Assembly: GCF_002878395.1 (NCBI RefSeq) | Contig: NC_061115.1 | Span: 150,533,368 to 150,597,367, forward strand | Reading direction: 5' to 3' | Source: Capsicum annuum | Lineage: Eukaryota > Streptophyta > Magnoliopsida > Solanales > Solanaceae | DNA: 64,000 nt | Shown: positions 21,621 through 32,086 of the stretch, in pieces | Layout of the letters: each line of letters starts with the position of its first letter | Numbering within the stretch: the stretch's first letter is position 1 | Position numbers and translations under genes: made by a program | Notes under the pieces: model-generated | Told to the model about the DNA's origin: nothing | What the model saw: only the letters and a program-made list of their open reading frames with translations | The model's database searches: none

Positions 21621-21625
21621 TCATG
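21621..21625. repeat. Target-site duplication of element C, right copy (TCATG)
   Basis: Pairs with TTATG at 16864-16868; one mismatch. Confidence 0.75.
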
Positions 21626-23032
21626 CTCTTCCATTAGGCTAGGGACTCTAAGCACAAGTCCTATTAGATAAGGGAATCTAATCCAAGCCGGTGTCTTAGA
21701 TTAAGCAAGGGACTCTAACCATAAGAAATTTTATTTAACTAAGGGACTTTAACCAGCAACCATCGCAACTATCATAGTCGACATTTATTCAATTCACACT
21801 TAAGGACTTTAACCTATTAACTAATTCAATACTATCAATGACCATAAGATTTTCATGGGATAATTCGTTACCTAAATATTTCAATAAGACAATGAATTAA
21901 TTAAATTCATCACACATTTTAATTTATGGTCATCTATACCCTTACAAGCCATTCCTTCCTCATTAGAAATCTTATACCATAGTTTAACTTTAAAATAATT
22001 TATGTTCAATATGATGGTTATTGAATTTAACTTATTATTAGACATCAAAGAACCAATGTTGTCAATTACAAAATATATGACTCACAAAAACTTTACAATA
22101 TCATTTACCATCCACTCATACTAATTTGGCCCTTGCCCTAGTTCCAAACAACATCAATGTGTTAATAGATAATTCAATTAAACATTTTCATAAACACCTT
22201 GTGTGCATGCCCTTATCAAGGTCAAATTTCAAAGTAGAAATCATCACTATTAGGGTTACTTAATATTCCCATGTCAAACCACCAACAACAATCACCTATA
22301 TGTGCAAGTAATCACCAATATCATGTATAAATACCAAGTCCATGCAAGAACACAAGTTAGTCATTTCTAGGTATCAAAACCCTTTATATTAAATTTCAAA
22401 ACATTCATTCATAAGCCATAATTCATATCCAAAACACATGGTATTAGAGTTAAAAACAATATATAGAGTCACATGCCTTAGACCACCTGATTCACCAAAA
22501 GATCTTGACTTTACTTTGACTTTAGAAGAAGACCCTTAGAACCCTAGCTTCCAATTCTTCAAAAATGTGTTTGAGAGAGTATTTTGGATATTTGATACAC
22601 TAAAAATGAGATTTAGGAAGTCACACATACTTATATAGTGAGGGTATTTTGGATTTCAGGGTTGGAAATGACCATAGGGTCCTCAACTAAAAGTTAGAAA
22701 ATAACCATCCAGGTGGGTACGACTAACTTGACTCAATCCTACCCTAGGGTATGAGTGGTACCGTGACTCATACCCTAGACTTTACCTAGAACTCATACAC
22801 TAGTTAGGGTATGACTACACCACCTAGAATTATATCCAAAAGGTATGACTTACACCCTAAATAATACCCCTAAGTCATACCAAAAGTAGAACACTCAAGT
22901 TTAAAATGACACTCTATATGAATAGGTTTGGTACGACTCATTACGTAATATCTGATTAAGGGGAGGACAACTTATACCCAAGATAATGAGTAACCACCAT
23001 TACTTTGCCTAGGGTACGAGAGGGGTCACCAA
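21626..23032 (-). mobile_element. Element A 5' LTR, segment 2 of 3
   Basis: Continues the alignment with the 2354 LTR from CTCTTCCATTAGG (near 3136) to GAGGGGTCACCAA (near 4524). It contains the TATA-like CTTATATA at 22630-22637 and the palindromic U3 repeats. Cut at 23032 by element B. Confidence 0.87.
23028..23032. repeat. Target-site duplication of element B, left copy (ACCAA)
   Basis: ACCAA precedes the B 5' LTR and recurs at 34468-34472 after the B 3' LTR. The undisturbed A LTR has a single ACCAA at this point (GGTCACCAAGGTC near 4520). Confidence 0.88.
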
Positions 23033-25135
23033 TGAATATAACTCAGAAGTGAATGTTAACCTTAAAAGTGTGTGTCACCTAGGATAATCCTAGGGTACGA
23101 GTCAGGGCACCAATCGTATCCTAGGTATGACCACTTAAGTGAGTTATATGGTAAGTCATACCCCTTGATGTGCTTAATTTTTAGATCTTAACAAAGGGCC
23201 TTGTGATTATTTCTTATGTTTAAATCCCTAATCCCACTCTCCATATAAGTGTGTGTAGCCTCCTAAACATCTATTTTGATTGATCAATCACCCTAAATTC
23301 TCTTTCAAACTCTCCTTTGAAGAATTGGAGGCTTGGGTTTTAAGATTCATTTTCAAGGGGTAAAAGGGAGTCAAATTTCTTGGCAATTCATCCTTTTTAA
23401 GGAATATACCTCTTCCCCTTGCTAAATAAATTTAAACCCATGTATTTCATACTTAGATTAGTAAGTGTACATGGTGGTTAAATGAAATAAAAAGGGTTTT
23501 GTTGGTTAATGATAAATAGTTAAGATTCTTGCTTAGAATTATGTTTTAACATGTTAGTGATGATGAGTTATAAATGTGAATAGTTGTTGTATATGGTTTA
23601 AACATGTGGGTCATGAATAACCCTAGTTTTGATAATTTTTATCATGAAATTAGCCTTGTTGAAGGTATACACATAAGGTGTTTGTGAAAATATCTAAGTG
23701 AGTTGTCTAGTTACATGGTGATGATGCTTTGAACTAGGGCAATGACCCAATATATGTTAATGCTTGATAAATGATATTGTGATTGTAAAATGAGTGATGT
23801 ATTATGTAATTGATAACCTTGATGTTTTGATGAAAAGAAGAGGGTTTAAGTCCTTAAGATAAAAATAAAGTTGAATTGTGTTTTGGACTAAATTATGGTA
23901 TAGAATTGCTAATGAATTTTAAATGTATTGTAAGGGTCTTGAGTACCATGGTTTTAATTGTATGATGAGTTGAATTAAGACATTGTCCTATTGAAATGGT
24001 TGAGTAATAGAGGCTCCCATGAAGACCTTGTGGTCATGTTTGGTGTTGAATTGGCTAAATGGTTAAAGTCCTTATGTGTAGAAGTGAATGTATATGGATT
24101 CATGGAAAAGTGTTAGAGTCCCAATGTCGACTAATAAGATTAATGAGGGATTGAGGTTAGTGTCCTTTTCATAATGGAATTACTTGTGGTTAAAGTCCCT
24201 TGCATAATGAAATATTATGAGGCCAATGTGCCTTACCAAATAAATTGGCTTGGGTTACGGTACCTTATCTAATATGACTTAAGGTTAGAATCCGTTTCTA
24301 ATGTGAGAGCATATATTTAGAGTCTCTTGCTAGAATGAATTTGTGTGAGTTTTTAGAGTCTCTCACTTAAATGGATGAATATGTGTTTGAAATCCTTTAC
24401 TTGATGATATTTGAATATGGTTAAAGTCATATAACTAACGAGAAATGCTTGAATCTATAAGTGTGGAAGGTTAGAGTCCTCCATTGTATGTATGATGAAT
24501 GAGTGCTTCTAAAGTATTGATAAATCTTGTCCCCTTGATTAGCATGTGATATGTCTATATATATGGATAAGGTTATAAATATGATTGAATATGATATATA
24601 GCTTATTGTTGAATGATGATACTATTTAATCCTTAGCATTTAGTGTTATGCTAGTGCTCCAATTGCTAACCATCTCCAGACACTATATCGCCATACCACA
24701 TAGGGCCTGGAGCATCTTCTTCTCTTCCTGTGTAAGATTAGGTTATCAAAGTAGTTCGTGCATTGATTTTGGAGTGGTGAGCTTCTTTTCTTTTGAAGAC
24801 ATTCATCCTTGGTCTCCTATCTATAAGCTTTGTCATTTGACTTGATTTAGATATTATCGGGGGCTTGACTCGACATATAAATTTCTAAACTTTGATTGTA
24901 TAAAGGTATTATAGACTATTGTGGACTTAGGTACATTGGTTAGTTAATGAATCTAATAAAATTCTTAGACATGTTTAAGTTATGACTTGTAGTACATTTT
25001 CCTCTATATCATTATATGGTGGGATTTACCCATCCCATGTGATTAATATAATGATTGTGATGGGTTATTGAGTGACCTCCAATTTCTGTGGGCTTGAGAT
25101 GCGCATGCGATATGTCCCAATTTTAGGATGTGTCA
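23033..25135 (+). mobile_element. Element B 5' LTR (about 280 bp shorter than the 3' LTR)
   Basis: 2103 bp ending AGGATGTGTCA. It aligns with the 3' LTR from about 23036/32390 onward (CCTTAAAAGTGTGTGTCACC against CCCTTAAAAGTGTTTGTGACC), so roughly 290 bp after the first three bases are missing. A TATA-like CATATAAG at 23242-23249 remains. The leader contains GGTTAAAGTCCCTTGC-type repeats at 24050-24490. Confidence 0.85.
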
Positions 25136-25138
25136 AGT

Positions 25139-25151
25139 TGGTATTAGAGCC
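25139..25151 (+). promoter_or_regulatory. Element B primer-binding site (tRNA-iMet)
   Basis: TGGTATTAGAGCC, three bases after the LTR end, is one mismatch from the complement of the initiator tRNA-Met 3' end (TGGTATCAGAGCC). Confidence 0.88.
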
Positions 25152-25346
25152 TATGTTTATGGTCAGTTGGGTGTCGACAATACCGTGTCGAGTGGAGTCT
25201 CTTTTATAGGTTTGAAGCATGACACACTTATAAAGAAGGAGCTATGAGGCATTTTAGGAAGTGTTTCCTTTTTTTGTGTTTCATTCTCAAGCTATAGAGT
25301 CTAAGGTCTTGGATTTCTCTGATTTTTATTTTCTATCTTTCAGATC

Positions 25347-26530
25347 ATGCCCCTAAGGATATCTAAGAGTATGGCAAACACTTCTAAGGGACCCATGGAT
25401 GGAGCTCATCTAACTTCTTGAGTTTGGAACAGGGCTAGGGCTACAATATCTGACAATCTTCATGGGGTTCCACTTGTCCCCACCAACCCCAACTATGAGA
25501 GTGACCCTTTTATTTTTCACCTTAAATGGATTCTACTAATGTTGAGTTTCATCGCTCTATCAACCTCTTGACTCAATTGGTTGCTTCTTAAGCAAAGCGT
25601 GGAGCTCCAACTGCCTTTTTCTCTGAGGCCACAGGAATTGACCAATTTATGAGGTTGAGCCCTCCTACATTCTTTGGTATGAAGGTTGAGGAGGATCATC
25701 AAGGATTTATTGATAAAATGGATAAAATAATTAGAATCATGCATGCTTCAGATATTGAGGCCATGGAGTTTAATTTTACCAATAAAAAGATGTAGTGTAC
25801 TAATGAAATGTGTAGTGGGAGTTACCTAAAGGTGTTGATGCTAGTCCCGCCATATGGGAAGACTTCTCTGAGGATTTCCTAGATTGCTTCTTACCTCAAG
25901 AGTTGAGGGAGTCTAAGGAAGAAGATTTTATAAACTTGAAGCAAAAGAGAATGTTCGTTCAAGAGGATGCTTTGAAATTCCATCAATTGTCAAGGTATGC
26001 TCTCGAGATGGTTTCTAGCATGAGGGCTAGAATGTATAAGTTTGTCTCGGGATTGTCCCGTGAGTTAGTCCTTGAAGAGAAAGGCAACCTTTTTGATTGA
26101 GAACATAGATATTTCTAGGTTGATTGTGTATTTACAACAAGTTAAACAAGAGAAAAAGAGGCAAATTGAGCATAGTGAGAGGCAAGGAAATAAATCTAGG
26201 ACTTCTGAGCAGAGTCGTAGTGATGGTGGCAAGTAGCCATGAAAGAAGTGTGGGAGTTTAAATTTTTTCTCCTAGGCTAGTGTTCTCACTCCTTACGTAA
26301 ATTTATTAAGTGATTGTCGAACATAGTTTAGTGGTGTGTCCTGGGCACAGCGTACCTAATTCCAGGCTAATGGTTCCCAGCCAGCTCCACCTTGCCCTCA
26401 TTGTAGATTTTATGGTTAGAGTCAACGTGGTTAGTGTTAGAAGTGGAGAAACAAATATTCCCATTATGGTCAAATTAGGGATATGAAACTTAAGTACCCT
26501 TCTCGAGCACTTCTTAGGCGAACAAGAGCC
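25347..26530 (+). pseudogene. Element B gag
   Basis: ATG at 25347 starts MPLRISKSMANTSKGPMDGA and meets a stop after 24 codons. Core words follow in other frames: the MRLSPPTFFGMKVEED-like block (25650-25695) and then FINLKQKRMFVQEDALKFHQ (25925-25985), LSRYALEMVSSMRARMYKFV and GLSRELVLEEK (26050-26085). A zinc-knuckle relic, YSHYGQIRDMKLKYP (26455-26500), has lost its Cys. Nucleocapsid function is gone. Confidence 0.8.
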
Positions 26531-26639
26531 TTATTGCTACTCCATCTACTCTCGAACCAAAGGGTGCTATGTCACCTTTACTTCTATTTCTGGCAGTGGC
26601 TCTAGCTGAAATCGCTTGTATACGCTTGCTACTTGCCAG

Positions 26640-27087
26640 GTTTATGAGGCATGTCCTGATGTTGTCACTTGTATATTGAGAATTTTATCTCGTGATATGC
26701 ATTATTTGATTGATCCAGGATCTATTTTTCTTATGTAACCCCATATGTGGTTTTCCATCTTGATTGTTGTCTCAAGAGTCTGTTGATTTTTTTTATTTTT
26801 TCCCCTATCGGAGAACTTGTGATTATTAGAAGGGTCGATAAGGGGTGTGTGATATCAGTTGGTGGTAGGGATACTCTTGTAGACTTGATAGAGTTGGACA
26901 TAGTTGATTTTAATGTCATTCTAGAGATGGATTGGTTGCACTCTTGCTATGCTTCCTTAGATTGTTGAACCCATAGGGTCATGTTCCAATTCTCTTATAA
27001 GCAGGTCATTGTATGGGAAGGTGATTCCCTAGTGCGTAAGGAAAGGTTCATTTCTTATCTAAAGAACAAAATATTAATTTCAAAGAG
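26640..27087 (+). pseudogene. Element B aspartic protease region
   Basis: LIDPGS at 26706-26723 keeps the catalytic Asp (DPGS, usual DTG/DSG/DPG site). A stop follows 4 codons later. The flap and alpha region continues in another frame: PIGELVIIRRVDKGCVISVG, DLIELDIVDFNVILEMDWLH (26885-26945), SCYASLDC. Confidence 0.78.
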
Positions 27088-27975
27088 GTGTTTGTATTAT
27101 TTGGTCTGAAGGATTCTAACTCGGAAGAGCCTTCACTAAAATCAATTCTCGTGGTTAATGAGTTTCCCAATGATCTTTTCGATGTTCCTCCTGATATAAA
27201 AATTGATTTTGGGATTTATCTTATTTTCAATACTCTTTTGATTTCTATCCCTCCCTATAGAGTGGCTCTAGTAGAGCTAAAAAAGCTTAAGGAGAAATTG
27301 AAAGACCTATTAAATAAATGTTTTATCTGCCCTAGTCTGTCTCATTGGGGTTCTGCCATATTAATTATACACAAGAAGGATGGTTCCAATCGTATGCGTA
27401 TTGATTATCGTTAGTTGAACAAAAGGATCATAAAAAATAAGTATCCTCTTCCTAGGATTGATGATTTTTCTGATTAACTTTAGGGTGTGAAGTGTTTCTC
27501 TAAATTTGTCTTAGATCGGATTATTATCAGCTTAAGATTAGGGATGCAAATATCCCTAAGACTGCCTTTAGAACCTGGTATGGTAACTATGAGTTTCTTG
27601 TTATGTCTATTAGGTTGACCAATGCCCCGACAACATTCATGGACTTGATGATTAGAGTCTACAATCCGTTCTTAGAGATGTTTATGATTATATTTATTGA
27701 TGTTATCTTAGTGTATTCTAAGATTAAGGTGGGTCATGTAGATCACCTTTATGCCATGTTGTGAGCTTTAAAGGATGATTGGTTGTATGGCAAGTTCTCT
27801 AAGTGTGAGTCTTGGTTGAATGCCATAGCTTTTCTTGGTTATGTTATCTCTAGTGAAAGGATTATGGTAGATCCCCAAATGGTTATGGCGGTTAAGAAGT
27901 GGCCTAGACCTATGACTCCATTTGATATTTGGAGCTTCATGGGTCTAGTCAGTTACTACAGAAGATTTGTGTAGA
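27088..27975 (+). pseudogene. Element B reverse transcriptase (catalytic Asp lost)
   Basis: SEEPSLKSILVVNEFPNDLF, SIPPYRVALVELKKLKEK, WGSAILIIHKKDGSNRMRI and DYR then a stop (27130-27412). KNKYPLPRIDDF follows, then [18 protein letters not shown], then the active-site box, which reads [10 protein letters not shown] (27693-27722). The second Asp codon at 27702-27704 is GTT (Val). The thumb continues as GKFSKCESWLNAIAFLGYVI to SFMGLVSYYRRFV (27787-27972). Four or more breaks. Confidence 0.86.
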
Positions 27976-28560
27976 ATTTCTCTACTACTGCTGCCTCATT
28001 AACTAAATTGACCCCAAAGAATGTCAAGTTCTTGTGGTCTAATACGTGTAAGGGTAGTTTTGAGATGCTAAAAGATAAATTAACTTTGGCTCTGATTTTA
28101 ACCTTGCCCCGAGGGTAGTGATGATTTCATGGTTTATTGTGATGCTACTTGTATTGGTCTTGGTTGTGTGTTAATACAATATGGTAGAGTTGTTGCCTAT
28201 GCTTCGAGGCAATTGAAAGTTCATGACAAAAACTACCCTACCGATGACATAGAGTTATTAGTTGTGGCTTTTGCATTAAAGATTTTGACACATTATCTAT
28301 ATGGGGTTCAAATAGATATCTTTTCTGATCATAAGAGTCTCTAATTTATGTTTTCTCAAAATAAGTTAAATCTCCAACAAATGAGGTGGCTCGAGTTATT
28401 GAAAGACTATGATATAAGTCTTTATTACCATCTTGGTAAGGGGAACATAGTCACTGATGCACTTAGTAGATTATCCATGGGAATTTTGGCCTATATAGAT
28501 AAGGATAAGAGGGAATTAGTGAAAGGCATTCACCATTTGGCTAGTTTATTAGTTTGACTT
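27976..28560 (+). pseudogene. Element B RNase H
   Basis: [16 protein letters not shown] (28131-28180), [20 protein letters not shown] (28197-28255), [16 protein letters not shown] (28295-28344), then after a stop LNLQQMRWLELLKDYDISLY and DALSRLSMG. The acidic residues in YCDA, DIEL and SDHK are kept; this is the best-preserved B domain, with a single stop at 28342. Confidence 0.86.
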
Positions 28561-29062
28561 GCGATCTCTGAGGATGGTGGTGTATTTGTTCTTTTAGTAT
28601 CTCAGTCGTCTCTTGTTGTTAAGATAAAATAAAGGCAAACATTGAACCCTGACTTGATGTAGATCAAGAGTAATGTGGGTCAACAAAAAGTTGTGCACTT
28701 TTTGATTGGTGGTGATGGTATCTTGAGATACCAATGTAAGCTATGTGTTCCCGACATCGATGGATTGAGGGAAAGGGTCATGGCTGAGGCTCATGGATCC
28801 AATTATGCCATTCATCCCTATTCCACAAGGATGTATCATGATCTTATAGAGTTTTATTTGTCGGGTAATATGAAGCGTCATGTAGCTAGTTATGTGGCCA
28901 AATGTTTGATCTGTCAACTAGTGAAGGTTGAGCACATGAGGCTTGGGGGAATATATTAAGAAATCCTACTACCCGAATACAAGTTGGAGGCAATTAATGT
29001 GGATTTCATTACCAATCTTTCTAGATCATAGAGTCAATGTGATTCTATTTTGGTCATTGTTG
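28561..29062 (+). pseudogene. Element B integrase, N-terminal part (zinc-binding domain, start of core)
   Basis: RVMAEAHGSNYAIHPYSTRM and VAKCLICQLVKVEH (28775-28935) give an intact His-His-Cys-Cys set in one frame. In a second frame NVDFITNLS (28996-29022) gives the first catalytic Asp. Then ILVIV is cut at 29067 by the solo LTR. The reading resumes at 30573 with ITKSTHILLVRT. Confidence 0.85.
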
Positions 29063-29067
29063 ATACA
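29063..29067. repeat. Target-site duplication of solo LTR L, left copy (ATACA)
   Basis: ATACA matches 30568-30572 exactly. Removing one copy plus the LTR restores continuous integrase reading. Confidence 0.9.
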
Positions 29068-30567
29068 TGATGATAGGCGAAATTACGCGCCTATATCAAT
29101 ATATTTTGCCCATATTTTAGCCTAGTTTCGAGAACTAATTATCTATTTCGTACACTTTTAGTCCTTTTTCCTGTAAATGAGCTAACAAATGTGATTAGGA
29201 AAGTTTCAGGTATAAATGATGCAAAATACAGCAATTTATGGCTTACTTGACGCAAAAGAAAGCTCACAAACGAGATGGAAAGGAGCTGGACGCATAAAGG
29301 ACTAAATCTGCTGCATGGAAAATCTGTCCCGGGCTAAAACAGCATTTCTGAAGACTTTGGGACTTACAGACACAAAGCTGGATTTTTGCCATAATACATT
29401 AACCTAGTGCAATTAGGTTATGTGTTTCATCATTCTATTTGGATTATAATTTTGTAACCTTACCCTAGTACAATTGGGTCAAGGATTTCATTAGTATATT
29501 AGGATTTGGTTATTTATTTTATTAGTTGAGTAGGAGTAGGATAGGAGTATTATAAATACCCTATCATGTTAGAGATTTTAAAGAAGAAAAGAGGGGTGAG
29601 ACATTCTGACAATTCATTCATCTCCTTACAATTAAGACATCTTCCTACAACCCATTCTCAATTCTTCATTCTTCTACTCTTAAATTCCACAACAAGAGAA
29701 TCGTTACTTGCTACGGAATCACTAAAACCACACGCCAAACACCTACTATTCACGCCATCCACCATGCAAAACGTGATATCCTTCGCATTCATGGGTAACT
29801 AAATCTCTTAGTTGGGGTTATGGAAGCCGAATGAGTTACTATCTATAGCTATGAGTTTGTGAGTTCAAGACAAGTATATTGCTTATATCATTATTCTCTT
29901 CATCTTAAATCTACATTCTTTGCGGTTCAAACACAAGAACACGCCATTCTAACATCTAACCTGTTCGAGAGAAAGGTTATTTGTCTAGAAAAGAAGACGC
30001 ATAGACCAACGCCAGTCTAACATCTGACTTGTTCGAGAGAAAAGTTATTTGTCTGGAAAAGAGATAATGTCAAGGTAGTAGGACACCCTTTCCTATTAAA
30101 AAGCTAGTGCCGTACCTGGACTAACTTCTTGGAGAATTCGTACCGTTAGTCACGCTTTAAGCTCGAGAGAGTTAAAGTGAAATAGTCCTTGTTTAGGTCG
30201 AGAGACGCTTGGATTTACCATCGACTACAATTCTCTATAAGCAATTACATGTCAAGACTCTACACACTCATAGCCAATAGAGACGTATACCTCAGAAGGT
30301 GGACATAACCCCAACGCCTCAATTCTCATTGTTTACAACACACGTGACAATCTCTCTTTATTTTGCTATTTTCAGTTCTTACATTCTTGTTTTGGTTACA
30401 TACTACAATCCCCCCTTTCCTACGAGACTTGCACTAAAAGTCTAGTAATTTCTCTTGCTTGTTGGCCAAGCTATTCTCTGTGGGATCGATACCCAACCCA
30501 GGTTGGGTTCTATATTTGCTAACGACCGCTTTACACTCCCACGAGAGCTGTAGATTGAGCGTTATCA
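29068..30567 (+). mobile_element. Solo LTR L (1500 bp) inside the B integrase
   Basis: Starts TGATGATAGGCG and ends GAGCGTTATCA, so it has TG...CA ends with a 4-bp inverted TGAT/ATCA. A perfect 5-bp TSD flanks it. There is no internal coding region, PBS or polypurine tract. A TATAAATA box lies at 29551-29558. A near-duplicated block of about 60 bp (CATCTAACCTGTTCGAGAGA near 29960; CATCTGACTTGTTCGAGAGA near 30020) occurs in the second half. The strand is assumed from the TATA box. It resembles Athila/Tat-type LTRs (inference); it belongs to a different family from A-F. Confidence 0.9.
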
Positions 30568-30572
30568 ATACA

Positions 30573-31545
30573 ATAACCAAATCTACTCACATTTTGCTCG
30601 TGAGGACTAATTTCTCGGCGGAAGATTATGCTAAGTTATATCTTGCTAATATCCTAAAGTTGCATGGTGCTCTAGTTTCTATCATTTTGGATCGTGGTCC
30701 TCCAATTTCATCCCACTTTTAGAAGTCATTCCAAAAAGGTTTAGATACTAGAGTATGCCTTAGTACCACGTTCCACCCATAAATAAATGGACAAGTGGAA
30801 AGAACTATCCAAACATTAGAGTATACATTGTGGGATTGTGAGATTGATTACGGTGGTAGTTGGAAAGACCACTTGCCTTTGATCGAGTTTGCCTATAATA
30901 ATAGTTACCACTCTAGTATTGGCATGACGCCTTTTGAGGCATTTTAATGTAGGAGATGTCGATCTCATATTGGGTGGTATGAGGTTAATGAGGGTAAGGT
31001 ATTTGGCCCTAATCTAGTTCTCTAAGCCTTAGAGAAGGTGAAGGCAATTTGTGATAGGTTGAAAATAGCTCAAAGTCACCAAAAGTCCTATGCAGATGTG
31101 AGGAATAGGGACTTAGAGTTTAGTGTTGGCGATTGGGTTTTCTTGTAAGTATCTCCCAAAAAGGGAGTTATGCTGTTTGGTAAAAAAGGGAAGCTTAGTC
31201 CCCAGTATGTCGGTCCCTACTTGATTATGAAGAGGGTTGGGAATATTCCCTATGAGTTAGAGTTGCCTTCTAGTATGAGCTCCATTCACCTAGTTTTCCA
31301 TGTCTCTATGCTGCGGAAATGTTTGGGTGATCCTTAGTTGGTTGTTCCCTTGAGGGATGTTGATATTTCAGACTTTTTTTCCTATAAAGAGATCTCGGTG
31401 AGGATCTTGGATCGGAAAGTTTGTCGATTGCAAATAAAAGAGGTGGCTTCAGTGAAGGTTCTATGGAGGAAGCAAAAGTCTGAGGAAGCTATTTGGCAAG
31501 CAGAAGAGGACATAAAGTCCAAATATGCACATTAGTTTCCTATTT
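30573..31545 (+). pseudogene. Element B integrase, C-terminal part with chromodomain-like tail
   Basis: Continues the core: LANILKLHGALVSIILDRGP (second Asp, 30640-30700) and GQVERTIQTLEY (Glu intact, 30788-30823). Then WKDHLPLIEFAYNNSYHSSI, CRRCRSHIGWYEV, RDLEFSVGDWVF, GKLSPQYVGPYL, YELELPSSMSSIHLVFHVSM, DVDISDFFSYKEISVRILDR (31360-31415) and the tail VASVKVLWRKQKSEEAIWQA (31442-31501). This is the VKVLW...EEA.WE pattern of chromovirus chromodomains. A few stops (30946, 31024, 31147, 31336). Confidence 0.87.
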
Positions 31546-31599
31546 CGGAAGCTTGGGATAGAGGTATGTGTGGATCTTCTTTTCTTGATTCATGTCATT

Positions 31600-31925
31600 G
31601 ATAGATAATGGGTCAAAGTCCCCTATGTGTTTAATTAAATGTGTCATGTTATACAACGAGTTCAAGTCCCTAATGTTTTGGATTATGTGTGTTTTGTTTT
31701 GATGGGTTTAATTCCATAGTATCTTGATTTGATTCATGCCTTTGGTAAATGATGGGTTCTTGTCCCTAATCCTTGAATTGAGTAAGTATCCTTGATAAGT
31801 TGATTGGTTGAAGTCCCTATATTATGAAATGAGTAATTATTGATAAGAAAGGGTTTAAATCCCTAAGTTATGAAATAAACAAGGGTCTTGGTAAATAATG
31901 GGTTTGAGTCCCACAGACAATGATG
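31600..31925 (+). repeat. Element B 3' UTR tandem array (GGGTTYAAGTCCCTA, about 45-55 bp units)
   Basis: GGGTCAAAGTCCCC, GAGTTCAAGTCCCTAATG, GGGTTTAATTCC, GGGTTCTTGTCCCTAATC, GGTTGAAGTCCCTA, GGGTTTAAATCCCTAAG, GGGTTTGAGTCCC recur about every 40-55 bp, separated by GATAAATGAT-like spacers. It is the complement of the array in the A 3' UTR (11065-11235). Confidence 0.72.
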
Positions 31926-32072
31926 TAAATGATTGATTTATAATGAACATGATATGTGTTATATCCTTGTTGTGTGCTTTTTCTAACTTGTTTGAAGGAC
32001 GTTTGGATATGTGATAATGTGTTGGCTTGTGTTTGTTGCTTTTGTTACTTATCATTCATGGACGAATGATCC

Positions 32073-32086
32073 AAGTGGGGGAGAAT
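32073..32086 (+). promoter_or_regulatory. Element B polypurine tract
   Basis: AAGTGGGGGAGAAT ends one base before the LTR start TGAAACACTTAG. Confidence 0.85.

Noticed and set aside
25139..25151. tRNA gene fragment
   Set aside because: Only 13 bases complementary to the initiator tRNA 3' end, just inside an LTR; it is a primer-binding site.
29068..30567. L as a complete small retrotransposon (TRIM)
   Set aside because: One set of TG...CA ends, no second LTR copy inside, no PBS or polypurine tract; a solo LTR is simpler.
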